From the NCBI GenBank assembly GCA_021647905.1, contig JAKITW010000013.1, positions 1-46,724 on the forward strand: a stretch of 46,724 nucleotides of DNA, written 5' to 3'. Positions within the stretch are counted from its first letter, which is position 1, and every line of letters begins with the position of its first letter. The position numbers and the translations under genes are program-made. The stretch comes from Desulfobacterales bacterium. Its GTDB lineage: Bacteria; Desulfobacterota; Desulfobulbia; Desulfobulbales; BM004. The notes under the pieces are model-generated. The model did no database searches. It saw nothing but the letters and a program-made list of their open reading frames with translations, and was not told where the DNA came from. Below are positions 1-8,659 of this stretch, piece by piece.

Positions 1-2472
1 GTCGAAATCCGGCAAGACTTCAAGAAGCAATCCGTCCTCTGCCCATAGAGGCACAGCCACCACTGACGGATTGCCAAGTCGTGTCTGCGCCACAAGCGTG
101 GTATGCAAACCAGGTTCATCCTCATCCGCCTTCTCGAATTGCACATCCTTCCACGATGCGTCATCCGGAAAACCAATGATAGCCTGATTGGCCTGACCCT
201 GTTTGGCAACCTTTTCCCCGTCTCCGTCCATCAAAGCCTTTTCCAGTCTTTCCAAGAGTGAATCGGGTACTTGCACCATCTCTTCGTAGACCGCTTGCAC
301 CAGGGTGTCGATCTCATCCGGCAGGGTTAACTCCTGTTTCTCCTGCAAAAGGCACCAGGTCCGCAAGAGGAGCTCTTCACGATATACCGCCCCCCACCAG
401 AGTGGTTTCCCGAAAGAAGGTGGCTCGTCCCCGACGAGTCCGGCAACCAAGAGTTGAGGCTCTGGTATCGGCCGGAATTCCCTTGTGTGCCTCCACAACC
501 GCCCGGCCCGTTGAAGGACAAGATCGACGGGGGCGAGGTCCGTGGCTATCACATCGAAATCAAGGTCAAGGCTCTGTTCCGCCACCTGGGTGGCGATGAG
601 GATTTTCCGGCCGGACCGTCCCCCATCCTCGCCGAAGGTAGCCAAGGCCAGTTCCTCACGTTTCTGCCGTTGATTGGAAGGGAAACGGGCATGAAAAAGA
701 TAGATTTCTGTCCCGTCAGTTAAGCGTTTCCCGACAGATTGCCCTTGTGCCTTGATTGTCTCACCATTCGGGAAAAGCCTGTACAGCTCCTGAGCACGTT
801 GCACCGTGTTGACCAGGGCCAGCCCCAAGCCGCCATTTGCAAGTTTTTCCTCCAATGCTGAACGTATTGCCGGTAGATCCGACGAGATTCCAAACAGGTT
901 TATTTTCAAACGCCGAGCGGGGTCTGCCTCGAAATGGACCTGATCGACTCTGCCAGAGTGGAACATGGAGAGACGAGGGTACTCCACCTCATGCGCGGGA
1001 AGATCGGTATTGACAACCTCCGCCAATTTGCGCCGGATCGACGGGGGCATGGTCGCGGAGAGCAGCACAATCGATGAGCCCAGCGCCAGCAACCAGCGCA
1101 TCAAGTGAATCAGTAATGTGCCGGTGTAGGCATCGTAGGCATGAATTTCATCGAAAACCACCACCCGATTTGCAAGCCCCCACAAACGGACAAAGTTGTG
1201 CCGAACCGGCAGAATGGGCAACAAAGCCTGGTCCACTGTGCCAACACCATATTCCGACAGGAGCGCCCGCTTCTTGGAAGTGAACCATTCCCCGGCCCGG
1301 ATCTCGCCTCCGGTATCGGGATCGTGGATGCCGGAAAGACGCAGATTCTGAAAGGTGTCATTAAGTAGCGTGGCGCCATGCACCAGTTGCAGATCGAGCT
1401 TCCGGTTGCCTCCCTGGCCGGATAAAAACCTGAGGGTTCGTTTGAACATGGCGTTCCCTGTGGCCTTGGTCGGTAGAGCCACATAGAGCCCTCGATGGCC
1501 GCACTTGCGCTGTAGCTCCAGATGTGCGTAGAAAGCGGCCTCTGTCTTCCCCTCTCCCATGGGTGCCTCCACCAACAGAATGGCAGGCTTTGTCAGTGCT
1601 GCAAGGGCCTCGCTGACCGCTTGCTGCAACGGACGGGGAGAAAAGCTGAAAACTTCCTCGAAGGGCCTGGATTCTTGGGAAAGCTGAGTTCGTGACTCCC
1701 AGCCGATTGCGTTCAATGCCTTTTCCGCCTTAACTCTGCTCTTTCGAAACCAGCCAGGGAGGTCAGGGCAATCATCAGGACAACCGAAGGGAAACCATTC
1801 TTCATTGGAACCAATCCAATCGGCAAAACTCGTAAGTCCCGCCAGCAACATAAATTCAGGCCCGGAAATGGTCGGCTTTGAGGGTAGTACTGAAGGGTTG
1901 AAAACCCCAAGCAAAGCCTCCGCAAGGCCATGACGAGCTTGTGTCCAATCATTCCTTACTTCTTCAAGTCGCTCGCCCCTGCCAACATAAATTTCTAGCG
2001 ACGCCTTATCTTTCGCGTTTTCTGAGGCCCGATTGCCATGATGACAACCAACCGCATCCGCCGCCAGTTCGGCCAAATCTTCCGGCCATTCCCGGTCACG
2101 CAGAATCTCTGCCAAAGCAATCTGACCAACAAATCCGTGTCGGATGACGATATTCGGACTTCGTGGAAGACGCAAACCTGTCTTAGGAAGCAGCTCCGGC
2201 CACTTGGACTGAAACCCCGGACAAGACTTTCCCAGATCATGGCAGGATGCCAGGAACAAGAGCCACGGGCGTGCCTCCCCCCAGCCCATCCCCAATATTG
2301 CCGCCATCATGTCACGTGTCTTCTCTGGTTCACGTGCCAGTATCGCGTCCACACTGGCAGCAACATCTAGCAAGTGAAGGATGAGGGGGTGCCACTCTGA
2401 ATCCCCATTTCTGGACGTCTTTGCCCACAAGTATCCAAATATTTTGTCCAACCCAATCCTCTTGATTTTCAT
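1..2472 (-). CDS. cas3: CRISPR-associated HD-nuclease/helicase Cas3 (C-terminus beyond window)
   Basis: Cas3 is the ssDNA nuclease-translocase of type I CRISPR systems, recruited by Cascade to degrade the non-target strand. The frame is open from an ATG at 2472 to base 1 without a stop (824 codons seen). The HD nuclease half comes first: WHPLILH at residues 27-33, CHDLGK with H78/D79, and CHH at 143-145. The superfamily-2 helicase half follows: Walker A MGEGKT with K309, Walker B DEIH at 441-444, SAT at 472-474, and the motif VI region QRAGRLWRH at 654-662. [14 protein letters not shown] just before it is characteristic of Cas3. The LWAKTS...HPLI N-terminus resembles type I-E Cas3; that subtype is inference. 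The ATG overlaps the TGA of an upstream 41-codon ORF (ATGA), which suggests translational coupling. Any Cascade genes and the array would lie left of base 1; none is visible here. Confidence 0.93.
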   Translation of the reverse strand, partial: MKIKRIGLDKIFGYLWAKTSRNGDSEWHPLILHLLDVAASVDAILAREPEKTRDMMAAILGMGWGEARPWLLFLASCHDLGKSCPGFQSKWPELLPKTGLRLPRSPNIVIRHGFVGQIALAEILRDREWPEDLAELAADAVGCHHGNRASENAKDKASLEIYVGRGERLEEVRNDWTQARHGLAEALLGVFNPSVLPSKPTISGPEFMLLAGLTSFADWIGSNEEWFPFGCPDDCPDLPGWFRKSRVKAEKALNAIGWESRTQLSQESRPFEEVFSFSPRPLQQAVSEALAALTKPAILLVEAPMGEGKTEAAFYAHLELQRKCGHRGLYVALPTKATGNAMFKRTLRFLSGQGGNRKLDLQLVHGATLLNDTFQNLRLSGIHDPDTGGEIRAGEWFTSKKRALLSEYGVGTVDQALLPILPVRHNFVRLWGLANRVVVFDEIHAYDAYTGTLLIHLMRWLLALGSSIVLLSATMPPSIRRKLAEVVNTDLPAHEVEYPRLSMFHSGRVDQVHFEADPARRLKINLFGISSDLPAIRSALEEKLANGGLGLALVNTVQRAQELYRLFPNGETIKAQGQSVGKRLTDGTEIYLFHARFPSNQRQKREELALATFGEDGGRSGRKILIATQVAEQSLDLDFDVIATDLAPVDLVLQRAGRLWRHTREFRPIPEPQLLVAGLVGDEPPSFGKPLWWGAVYREELLLRTWCLLQEKQELTLPDEIDTLVQAVYEEMVQVPDSLLERLEKALMDGDGEKVAKQGQANQAIIGFPDDASWKDVQFEKADEDEPGLHTTLVAQTRLGNPSVVAVPLWAEDGLLLEVLPDFD

Positions 2473-2594
2473 TCCTTCCCAACCGCTGCCACATCCAGAC
2501 AGTGATAAGGCAGCAAATGATATCGCAACGGTTGGCCTTCCTCGGCTTTTTCCGCCTTGCCCCAATAGTTAAAAAACCGTTCGAACCGTTTCAT
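2469..2594 (-). pseudogene. Remnant of a second cas3: 41-codon ORF with the start of an HD domain
   Basis: A short ORF (ATG at 2594, TGA overlapping the cas3 ATG) encodes [14 protein letters not shown] followed by [17 protein letters not shown]. This matches the N-terminus of E. coli-type Cas3 (YWGK...[13 protein letters not shown] as I recall it), including the first HD-domain histidines. It therefore looks like the first 40 residues of a different Cas3 from the intact gene that follows. Its first codons (MKRFERF) are written by the GTTTRAAC-type repeat DNA upstream. The rest of that second cas3 is absent. Either it is decay after recombination at the shared LDVAA region, or it is a translated leader peptide that couples ribosomes onto cas3. 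I favour a remnant. Confidence 0.65.
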
Positions 2595-2692
2595 TGTTTA
2601 AACCGTTTGTTGAACTAACTGTTTAAGCGTTTAAACCGTTTCAGCCGCTTAAGCGTTCCAGCGTTCAAACCGTTTGAGCGTTTGGGCCGTTA
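2569..2692. repeat. Degenerate GTTTRAAC-type short repeats, left of the S23 gene
   Basis: About 120 bases are built almost entirely of 8-9-mers related to CGTTTAAAC, CCGTTTGAAC and GCGTTCCAGC, in both orientations, many centred on the palindrome GTTTAAAC. The block begins inside the cas3-remnant 5' end and stops at the stop codon of the four-helix-bundle gene. Similar stretches are at 3143-3206 and 20780-20826. Confidence 0.8.
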
Positions 2693-3136
2693 CTTTTTCA
2701 GATACGACTGCAGCATTGCGTCAAATTCTTCCATTTCAGGATCTTTCGGTTTCTTGTATTTCTGGCCCTTAAACTTGCTCCTCTTCAGGTGCTCGATAAA
2801 CTTGTGCAACATGATCGACAGTTTCCGGTGCTGATCTATCAGTATCTCTGCCTTTTCCCGGACGATATATCCCTGGTCCTGGGCCACATAGAGTTGGCAG
2901 CGCACCTCGCCACAGCTCCCCTTGGCAATGGCAAGAAATTGGATGAATTCCTGGTTGCCGCCCCGTTCGTACCCCTCGGCGATGTTGGACATCACAGACA
3001 CCGAGGCACGGCGGATCTGGTCTCTGAGGCCGTAGTCCTTGGCAAAATTCCCCTTGGCGGTCGCGGCATAGATCTGGTTGGTCAACACCCTTGCCAGTTT
3101 CCAGGTTTCCAGGTCTTCGAAGTTTTTCACGATCAT
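2690..3136 (-). CDS. Four-helix-bundle protein of the S23 / 23S rRNA-IVP family
   Basis: A 148-residue protein with the family's hallmarks: a start like [19 protein letters not shown], then [25 protein letters not shown] in the second helix region, and a hydrophobic heptad pattern through [22 protein letters not shown]. The family was named from ORFs in intervening sequences of 23S rRNA genes, but many members sit elsewhere on chromosomes. The molecular role is unknown. The start has GAGGTATAACA upstream. Both flanks are GTTTRAAC-type repeats, so gene plus repeats look like one cassette. The charged C-terminal tail ([15 protein letters not shown]) is longer than in many relatives. Fold assignment is confident; function is not. 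Confidence 0.88.
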   Translation of the reverse strand: MIVKNFEDLETWKLARVLTNQIYAATAKGNFAKDYGLRDQIRRASVSVMSNIAEGYERGGNQEFIQFLAIAKGSCGEVRCQLYVAQDQGYIVREKAEILIDQHRKLSIMLHKFIEHLKRSKFKGQKYKKPKDPEMEEFDAMLQSYLKK

Positions 3137-3142
3137 TGTTAT

Positions 3143-3206
3143 ACCTCGTTTGAGCCGTTCCAGCGTTTAAACAGTTTAAACCGTTGGAACCGTTTGAACG
3201 GTTACT
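3143..3206. repeat. Degenerate GTTTRAAC-type short repeats, right of the S23 gene
   Basis: The same 8-9-mer vocabulary as at 2569-2692 (CGTTTGAGCC, GCGTTTAAACAG, CCGTTTGAACGG) fills the gap between the S23 gene and the truncated ORF6N gene. Confidence 0.8.
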
Positions 3207-3208
3207 TC

Positions 3209-3565
3209 CTAAAACCCGATTTTCCGCTTCGGTTTCTCATCCGTGTCCAGCAACTGCCGGATCGCCTTAAAGACTATCTGGAAGTTCTCGTCGTACTCGG
3301 CGAGTCTGTTTTCCAGGATTTCGAGCCGGTCGGCAAACTCCTTGTGGCCGGCAACCATTTCGCGAAGCTTCACAAAGGCCCGCACCACATAGATACTGAC
3401 CTCGACGGCTCTCTTCGTTTTCAGGATCGACGCGACCATCAAGGCCCCGTGTTCGGTAAATACAAGGGGAGAATATCTTCTTCCACCATGACCGGCAGCA
3501 TCACTTGAGGTCGCAAATTGCGATCTCAAGTTTTGTCGGTCTCGTAACAACCCGAAAGGCTTCAA
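3209..3565 (-). pseudogene. 5'-truncated ORF6N-domain gene (C-terminal part only)
   Basis: Residues NLRSQFATSS, RRYSPLVFTEHGALMVAS and VVRAFVKLREMV, plus the KRKIGF end, match the second half of ORF6N proteins, phage- and plasmid-associated DNA-binding proteins. The N-terminal ORF6N DNA-binding core (usually about 70 residues ahead of this) is missing. At the break, around 3534, the frame runs into a 101-bp inverted-repeat element. A TTG within that element (3565) keeps the frame open and would add MKPFGLLRDRQ. I see no ORF6N N-terminal coding beyond the element at 3636-3755, so this is loss rather than simple insertion. It is probably non-functional, although the coiled-coil C-terminal part (residues 60-105) could still be made. 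Confidence 0.75.
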
Positions 3566-3635
3566 ATGCCACCTAATAACATCAACTACTTACAACATGA
3601 CACACGTCCGTCTCGCAGGTTGTTGCGAGACCGAC
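3535..3635 (-). repeat. 101-bp inverted-repeat element, copy 1 (both ends intact)
   Basis: The ends are near-perfect inverted repeats: GTCGGTCTCGCAACAACC at 3635 (minus) and GTCGGTCTCGTAACAACC at 3535 (plus). Just inside the 3635 end lies GCGAGACGGAC, which can also pair with that end. The middle carries ACGTGTGTCATGTTGTAA and GGTGGCATTTGAAGCC, shared with the copies at 10756, 12028 and 26488. No transposase is present. Confidence 0.85.
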
Positions 3636-3755
3636 AAATGTTATTGGATTGCGGACAGAAGAACAATGCTAGATTATTACCAGGGTTTTGATAGGCAAAA
3701 CCTAGTAGTCGGCCTGATGGTTTACCGGACCGGGGACCAACGGCGGAACAGGTCC

Positions 3756-5222
3756 TCAGCTCCGGGCACCAAGCAGGTCGAGCAGGCGGGCGTGGATATT
3801 ATCAAAGCCGCCGTTGGAGAGGATGGCGATCACGTCGCCCGGTATTGCGCTACGGCGGAGATGGTCAAGAATTTCGTCGGTATCGGCAAAGTAAAGGGCG
3901 TCCCGGCCGCGGCTGGCAAGATCCGCCACCAGTTGTTTGCTGGAAAAGCGTTCCCCGGGCGGCACCTTGTGCAGGGCCGGCGGCTCGCGGACAATGACCA
4001 TATCGCTGTGGTCAAAACAGCCGGCATAACGCCCCTGGAAAACGTTGCGCATCGAGGTGTTGGTGCGGGGCTCAAACACGGCTATCAGCCGCCGCCCCTG
4101 GTATGCCTCGCCTAATGCGGCCAGGGTCTCCCGCACCGCGGTGGGGTGATGGGCAAAATCATCGATCACCGTGATCCCGTCCACCTCGCCGCGCACCTCC
4201 TGCCGCCGTTTGACCCCCTTGAAAGAGGCCAGCCCGGCGGCCGTTGTTTCCGGACCGATGCCGAGCCGGTGCAGCACAGCAATGGCCGCCAGTCCGTTCA
4301 GGCCGTTATGGCGGCCAGGCATCGGGCTTGCAAAATCACCATAGAACTCATCCCGGTATTGGACCCGGAAGGTCGTGCCCCGGGGGGTTACCCGCAACTC
4401 CTCCAGTTGCCAGTCCGCATCCGCTCCCTGGCCGTAGCTCTCCACCCGGCAGCGGGCCTGGGACACGATCTCCCGCACCACCGGATCATCGGCACAGGCG
4501 ATGATGCAGCCGTCCCCGGGCATGATCGCCACCAGCCGTGCAAATGATCTTTTCACCGCCTCCAGATCTTCATAGATATCGGCATGGTCGAACTCGATAC
4601 TGGTGATGATCGCGATCTCGGGCCGGTAATGGAGAAACTTGGGTCCCTTGTCAAAAAAGGCGGTGTCATACTCGTCGCCCTCAAGTACGAAAAAAGGGCT
4701 GTTGCTGGTGTTGAAATTGCGGCCGAACTCCTGGACCAGGCCGCCGATCATGAACCCGGGGGTATTGCCGGCCGCATGGAGCATGACCGCCAGCATGGAG
4801 GAAGTGGTGGTCTTGCCGTGGGTGCCGGCCACCACCAGCGGACGCTTGCCGGCCAGAAAAAAGGTCCGGATCGCCTGGGGAAAGGACAGATAGGGAATCC
4901 CGGCCGCGGCCAGGGCAACGGCCTCGGAATTCTTCCGGGTGACGACATTGCCGACCACCACCAGGTCGGGCCGGGGAACAAGGTTCTCCGGCCCATGGCC
5001 GCTGATCACCGGGATCCCCAGCCGGGCCAGAAAATCGCTCATCGGCGGGTAGACCTGCCGGTCGGAACCGGTGACCTTGTACCCCTGGCCATGGAGCAGA
5101 CCGGCCAATGCGCCCATGCCGGTGCCGCAGATGCCGATCAAGTGGATATGACCGATGGAACCAGGGACCCGGTTCAGGTCGGGAGAAAGTTGCGCGCCTT
5201 GGTCAGCAGCCGGGAGATTCAT
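3756..5222 (-). CDS. mpl: UDP-MurNAc : L-Ala-gamma-D-Glu-meso-DAP ligase (Mpl), peptidoglycan recycling
   Basis: Cytoplasmic Mur-ligase family enzyme that reattaches the recycled tripeptide L-Ala-gamma-D-Glu-meso-DAP to UDP-MurNAc using ATP. The start HIHLIGICGTGMGALAGLL is the nucleotide-binding fold typical of MurC/Mpl. The ATP loop is AGTHGKTTTSS, followed by VLEGDEYDTAFFDKGPKF, which distinguishes Mpl from MurC, then EFDHADIYEDL and the C-terminal FEPRTNTSMRN. I chose the ATG at 5222 (488 aa); an in-frame ATG at 5282 adds 20 Arg/Pro-rich residues with no family match. The E. coli protein is about 457 aa. It sits downstream of a small conserved ORF and tRNA-Ala on the same strand and indicates meso-DAP peptidoglycan. 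Confidence 0.93.
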   Translation of the reverse strand: MNLPAADQGAQLSPDLNRVPGSIGHIHLIGICGTGMGALAGLLHGQGYKVTGSDRQVYPPMSDFLARLGIPVISGHGPENLVPRPDLVVVGNVVTRKNSEAVALAAAGIPYLSFPQAIRTFFLAGKRPLVVAGTHGKTTTSSMLAVMLHAAGNTPGFMIGGLVQEFGRNFNTSNSPFFVLEGDEYDTAFFDKGPKFLHYRPEIAIITSIEFDHADIYEDLEAVKRSFARLVAIMPGDGCIIACADDPVVREIVSQARCRVESYGQGADADWQLEELRVTPRGTTFRVQYRDEFYGDFASPMPGRHNGLNGLAAIAVLHRLGIGPETTAAGLASFKGVKRRQEVRGEVDGITVIDDFAHHPTAVRETLAALGEAYQGRRLIAVFEPRTNTSMRNVFQGRYAGCFDHSDMVIVREPPALHKVPPGERFSSKQLVADLASRGRDALYFADTDEILDHLRRSAIPGDVIAILSNGGFDNIHARLLDLLGARS

Positions 5223-5320
5223 GGGGTTCCGTTGGCAAGGCCTGGGGGAAACGGACCGGACAACCGGCCGCCGCGGCTGCAAGATGCGGCCGCGGCTAGC
5301 CCGCTGAAGAGAAAAACGGG

Positions 5321-5512
5321 CTACGAGCGAACAGTATCGTGGACCGACCGGTAGATGGAGTCAAAGGTCTCGCCAAAGTTGCCCGGCGAAAGACGGCCCA
5401 CCTCAATGAACTTGACCACGATCTCCTTGGCAACCTTGAGAATCGCCTCATCGGATACCGGTTTGATCTGGGAGTCCGGCCCTGGTAAGGGGATGTTTTT
5501 CTTTCCTGTCAT
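5321..5512 (-). CDS. Small conserved protein of unknown function (63 aa)
   Basis: The 63-residue frame from ATG 5512 (MTGKKNIPL) contains DEAILKVAKEIVVKFIEVG then RLSPGNFGETFDSIYRSV, an acidic-start helix and a second helix separated by a Ser-Pro turn. It has the feel of a conserved short protein from Desulfobacterota genomes, but I cannot name a function. A longer upstream frame (to 5629) would cross the terminator hairpin at 5531-5578 and is rejected. It lies 98 bases upstream of mpl in the same direction and directly after the tRNA-Ala terminator, so it probably has its own promoter or depends on read-through. Confidence 0.6.
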   Translation of the reverse strand: MTGKKNIPLPGPDSQIKPVSDEAILKVAKEIVVKFIEVGRLSPGNFGETFDSIYRSVHDTVRS

Positions 5513-5523
5513 GGAGTCACCAT

Positions 5524-5585
5524 AAAAAAAACCTCTGCTGCCGGAAGAAGGCCGTTTCTTTACCAGGACAGCAGAGGTATTTTTC
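5524..5585 (-). terminator. Strong hairpin terminator after tRNA-Ala
   Basis: A perfect 10-bp stem (ACCTCTGCTG at 5531-5540 with CAGCAGAGGT at 5569-5578) is followed on the minus strand by eight T (A-run at 5523-5531 on plus) and on the plus strand by ATTTTT. It is properly placed to end the tRNA-Ala transcript and could act in both directions. Confidence 0.82.
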
Positions 5586-5659
5586 TCATAGGAAAAACCG
5601 ACAAGGCCCTCCCTAAAGAACCGGTTCAAACAGCCTCGGCCGAGGCCATGGAAGTATGG

Positions 5660-5736
<77 letters not shown>

Positions 5737-5793
5737 ATTCCCGAAAGGAGACCCGGACAGCGCCCGGGACGGCCCCCTGCGAAAACAGGGCTT

Positions 5794-5822
5794 GGATACC
5801 ATGTTTGCCGAACCGGTGTCAA
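5794..5822 (-). promoter_or_regulatory. Putative sigma70 promoter for tRNA-Ala
   Basis: Minus-strand TTGACA (5817-5822), a 17-base spacer, then GTATCC (5794-5799). The -35 box is perfect and the -10 weak. It lies about 58 bases upstream of the tRNA 5' end. Confidence 0.45.
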
Positions 5823-5862
5823 GTTTTTTCTCCGGGAACCGAGGCTGGGCAAGGTATAGCAC

Positions 5863-5893
5863 TTGCCAAGCCCATCATACTCTGTTAGAGTAT
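5863..5893 (+). promoter_or_regulatory. Candidate mreB-operon promoter with palindrome over the -10
   Basis: TTGCCA (5863-5868), 17 bases, TAGAGT (5886-5891). A perfect 7-bp palindrome, ATACTCT-GTT-AGAGTAT (5877-5893), covers the -10 region as a repressor operator might. The regulator is unknown. Confidence 0.4.
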
Positions 5894-6086
5894 TTCGTCT
5901 TTATTCGGACCTGTTACCCTGCCTGGCGGCACCCCGGGCAAGCGACCGCCGGGGGACTCCGGAAAGGGTGGTTGCCGATGACATGGTTCCAGCAAGTTCG
6001 GGCGGTTCCGGTTCATTTCAGGGGCGCCGCCATTCCTGTCCCCGGGCGGACCGATCTTCAATCTTTTCCTTAACAATTTCTTTTGA

Positions 6087-7148
<1,062 letters not shown>

Positions 7149-7244
7149 CGCACCCCGTGACCCTTACCGCCGCTTTCCGCCCGTCCTCCGCCGCCAGTGC
7201 CGGCCGTCTTCTGCCTGTCACCGGGAGCGCCGGGGGGTGACATC

Positions 7245-8084
7245 ATGAGGAAACAACATGGCAGACAACGCCCCGGACAGTATAAGGTACTGCTTTACGG
7301 GGCCCTGCTCACCCTGATCCTGATCCTGATCATCTCCACCGTGGGAAGACAGGAGTTCGGTTCCTCCCATAAATTCTCCCTGGAACTGATCGGGCCGCTC
7401 CAGTCGATGGTTTCCCGGGCCACTGATTTCAGCCGTGAACTCTGGCAGGACTATTACGCCCTGCTTGACGTCCGTGACGAGAACAAACGACTCCGGACCG
7501 AGTTACAAAAGGCCCAGGAACGGAACAACCAGTACCGGGAGGCCGCCGCGACCAACGAAGGTCTGCGCCGGCTGCTCCACTTCAAGGAATCACTACCCCT
7601 GCCCACCTTGACCGCCCGGATCATCGGCAAGGACCCCTCCCTCTGGTTCCGGACCATCATCGTTGACCGCGGCAGCAAGGACGGGCTGGCAAAGGGAATG
7701 CCCGCGGCCACGGCGGCAGGGATCGTCGGCGAGGTCCTCGGCACCTCGCCCAACTATGCCAAGATCCTCCTGGCCACCGACCCGAACAGCGCCATTGACG
7801 TGCTGCTCCAGCGCGGCCGGACCCGCGGCATTTTAAAGGGCCAGGGCAGCGACCGCTACCGGCTGCACTATGTGATGAAGAACGCGGACGTGGTCAAGGG
7901 CGACCGGGTGGTGACCTCGGAAATGGGCGGGATCTTTCCCCAGGGATTGCTGGTGGGCACGGTTTCCAGGGTGTACCAGGACCAGCGCTCCATGTTTCAG
8001 GAGATCGAGGTCGAGCCGGCCGTTGATTTCAGCCGGCTGGAAAACGTCATTATCATCATGAAAAAAAATTCTCCGGCCCAATAG
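7245..8084 (+). CDS. mreC: Rod-shape protein MreC
   Basis: Bitopic inner-membrane protein whose periplasmic part links MreB/MreD to PBP2 and RodA. A basic N-terminus (MRKQHGRQRPGQYK) is followed by a single membrane helix (LLYGALLTLILILIIS). Next come a coiled coil (DENKRLRTELQKAQERNNQ) and the beta-rich domain with IVDRGSKDGLAKGMP and GDRVVTSEMGGIFPQGL, both typical of MreC. I chose the ATG at 7245 (279 aa) because GGGGGTGA precedes it. A start at 7197 would add 16 residues ahead of this site. Confidence 0.96.
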   Translation: MRKQHGRQRPGQYKVLLYGALLTLILILIISTVGRQEFGSSHKFSLELIGPLQSMVSRATDFSRELWQDYYALLDVRDENKRLRTELQKAQERNNQYREAAATNEGLRRLLHFKESLPLPTLTARIIGKDPSLWFRTIIVDRGSKDGLAKGMPAATAAGIVGEVLGTSPNYAKILLATDPNSAIDVLLQRGRTRGILKGQGSDRYRLHYVMKNADVVKGDRVVTSEMGGIFPQGLLVGTVSRVYQDQRSMFQEIEVEPAVDFSRLENVIIIMKKNSPAQ

Positions 8085-8098
8085 CCATCCACTGACCC

Positions 8099-8641
8099 AT
8101 GTCCGTTCTGGTCTTTCTCCTTATCGGGGTTCTGCTGCTGGTCATCCAGACCTCGCTACTGCCGGTGCTGCCGACCTGGCTGGGGCGGCCGGAGTTCACC
8201 TTTCTGCTCATCGTCTTCATCCCCTCGCGACTGGACCTGGTCCGGGGGGCGGTGGTGGTTTTTTTCATCGGGCTGTTGACGGATATCTTTTCCGGGATAT
8301 TCCTGGGTCTCTATCCCATCACCTATCTGCTGATTTTCTTCACCCTGAAGACACTGTACCGTTATATGGCGATCAATGATTCCCTTTACCGGGCCCCGGT
8401 GGCAGCGGCCGCCTATCTCCTGGGCAGCGGACTGATGTTCGTCGCGGCCACTGTTTTCGGCCCGGGCGGCAGCCCTGAATGGTCCTGGGGGCCGCTTCTG
8501 CTCCAGACGCTGATGATCGCCATCCTGGCCATGCCCTGCTTCACCCTGTTCGACTATTGCTGGCAGCGGACAACGACCAGACCCAAAACCCGCTGGTCCC
8601 TGTTCAACAAAAAGCAGAACCACAACCGGTTCCGCACCTGA
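8099..8641 (+). CDS. mreD: Rod-shape protein MreD
   Basis: Integral membrane protein of the elongasome, 180 aa, with five or six hydrophobic segments, beginning LVFLLIGVLLLVIQTSLLP. The conserved stretch GLLTDIFSGIFLGLYPITYL is present. The C-terminus is short, basic and cytoplasmic (KTRWSLFNKKQNHNRF). It follows mreC by 14 bases and precedes mrdA by 18. Confidence 0.93.
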   Translation: MSVLVFLLIGVLLLVIQTSLLPVLPTWLGRPEFTFLLIVFIPSRLDLVRGAVVVFFIGLLTDIFSGIFLGLYPITYLLIFFTLKTLYRYMAINDSLYRAPVAAAAYLLGSGLMFVAATVFGPGGSPEWSWGPLLLQTLMIAILAMPCFTLFDYCWQRTTTRPKTRWSLFNKKQNHNRFRT

Positions 8642-8659
8642 GCCGAAGCGCAGCAGCCG

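Noticed and set aside
2569-3206. CRISPR array
   Set aside because: Although next to cas3, the units are 8-9-mers without unique spacers of constant length.
3684-3702. Terminator after mpl (GGTTTTG-ATAGG-CAAAACC)
   Set aside because: Perfect 7-bp stem but no T-run on the minus strand; too weak to call.
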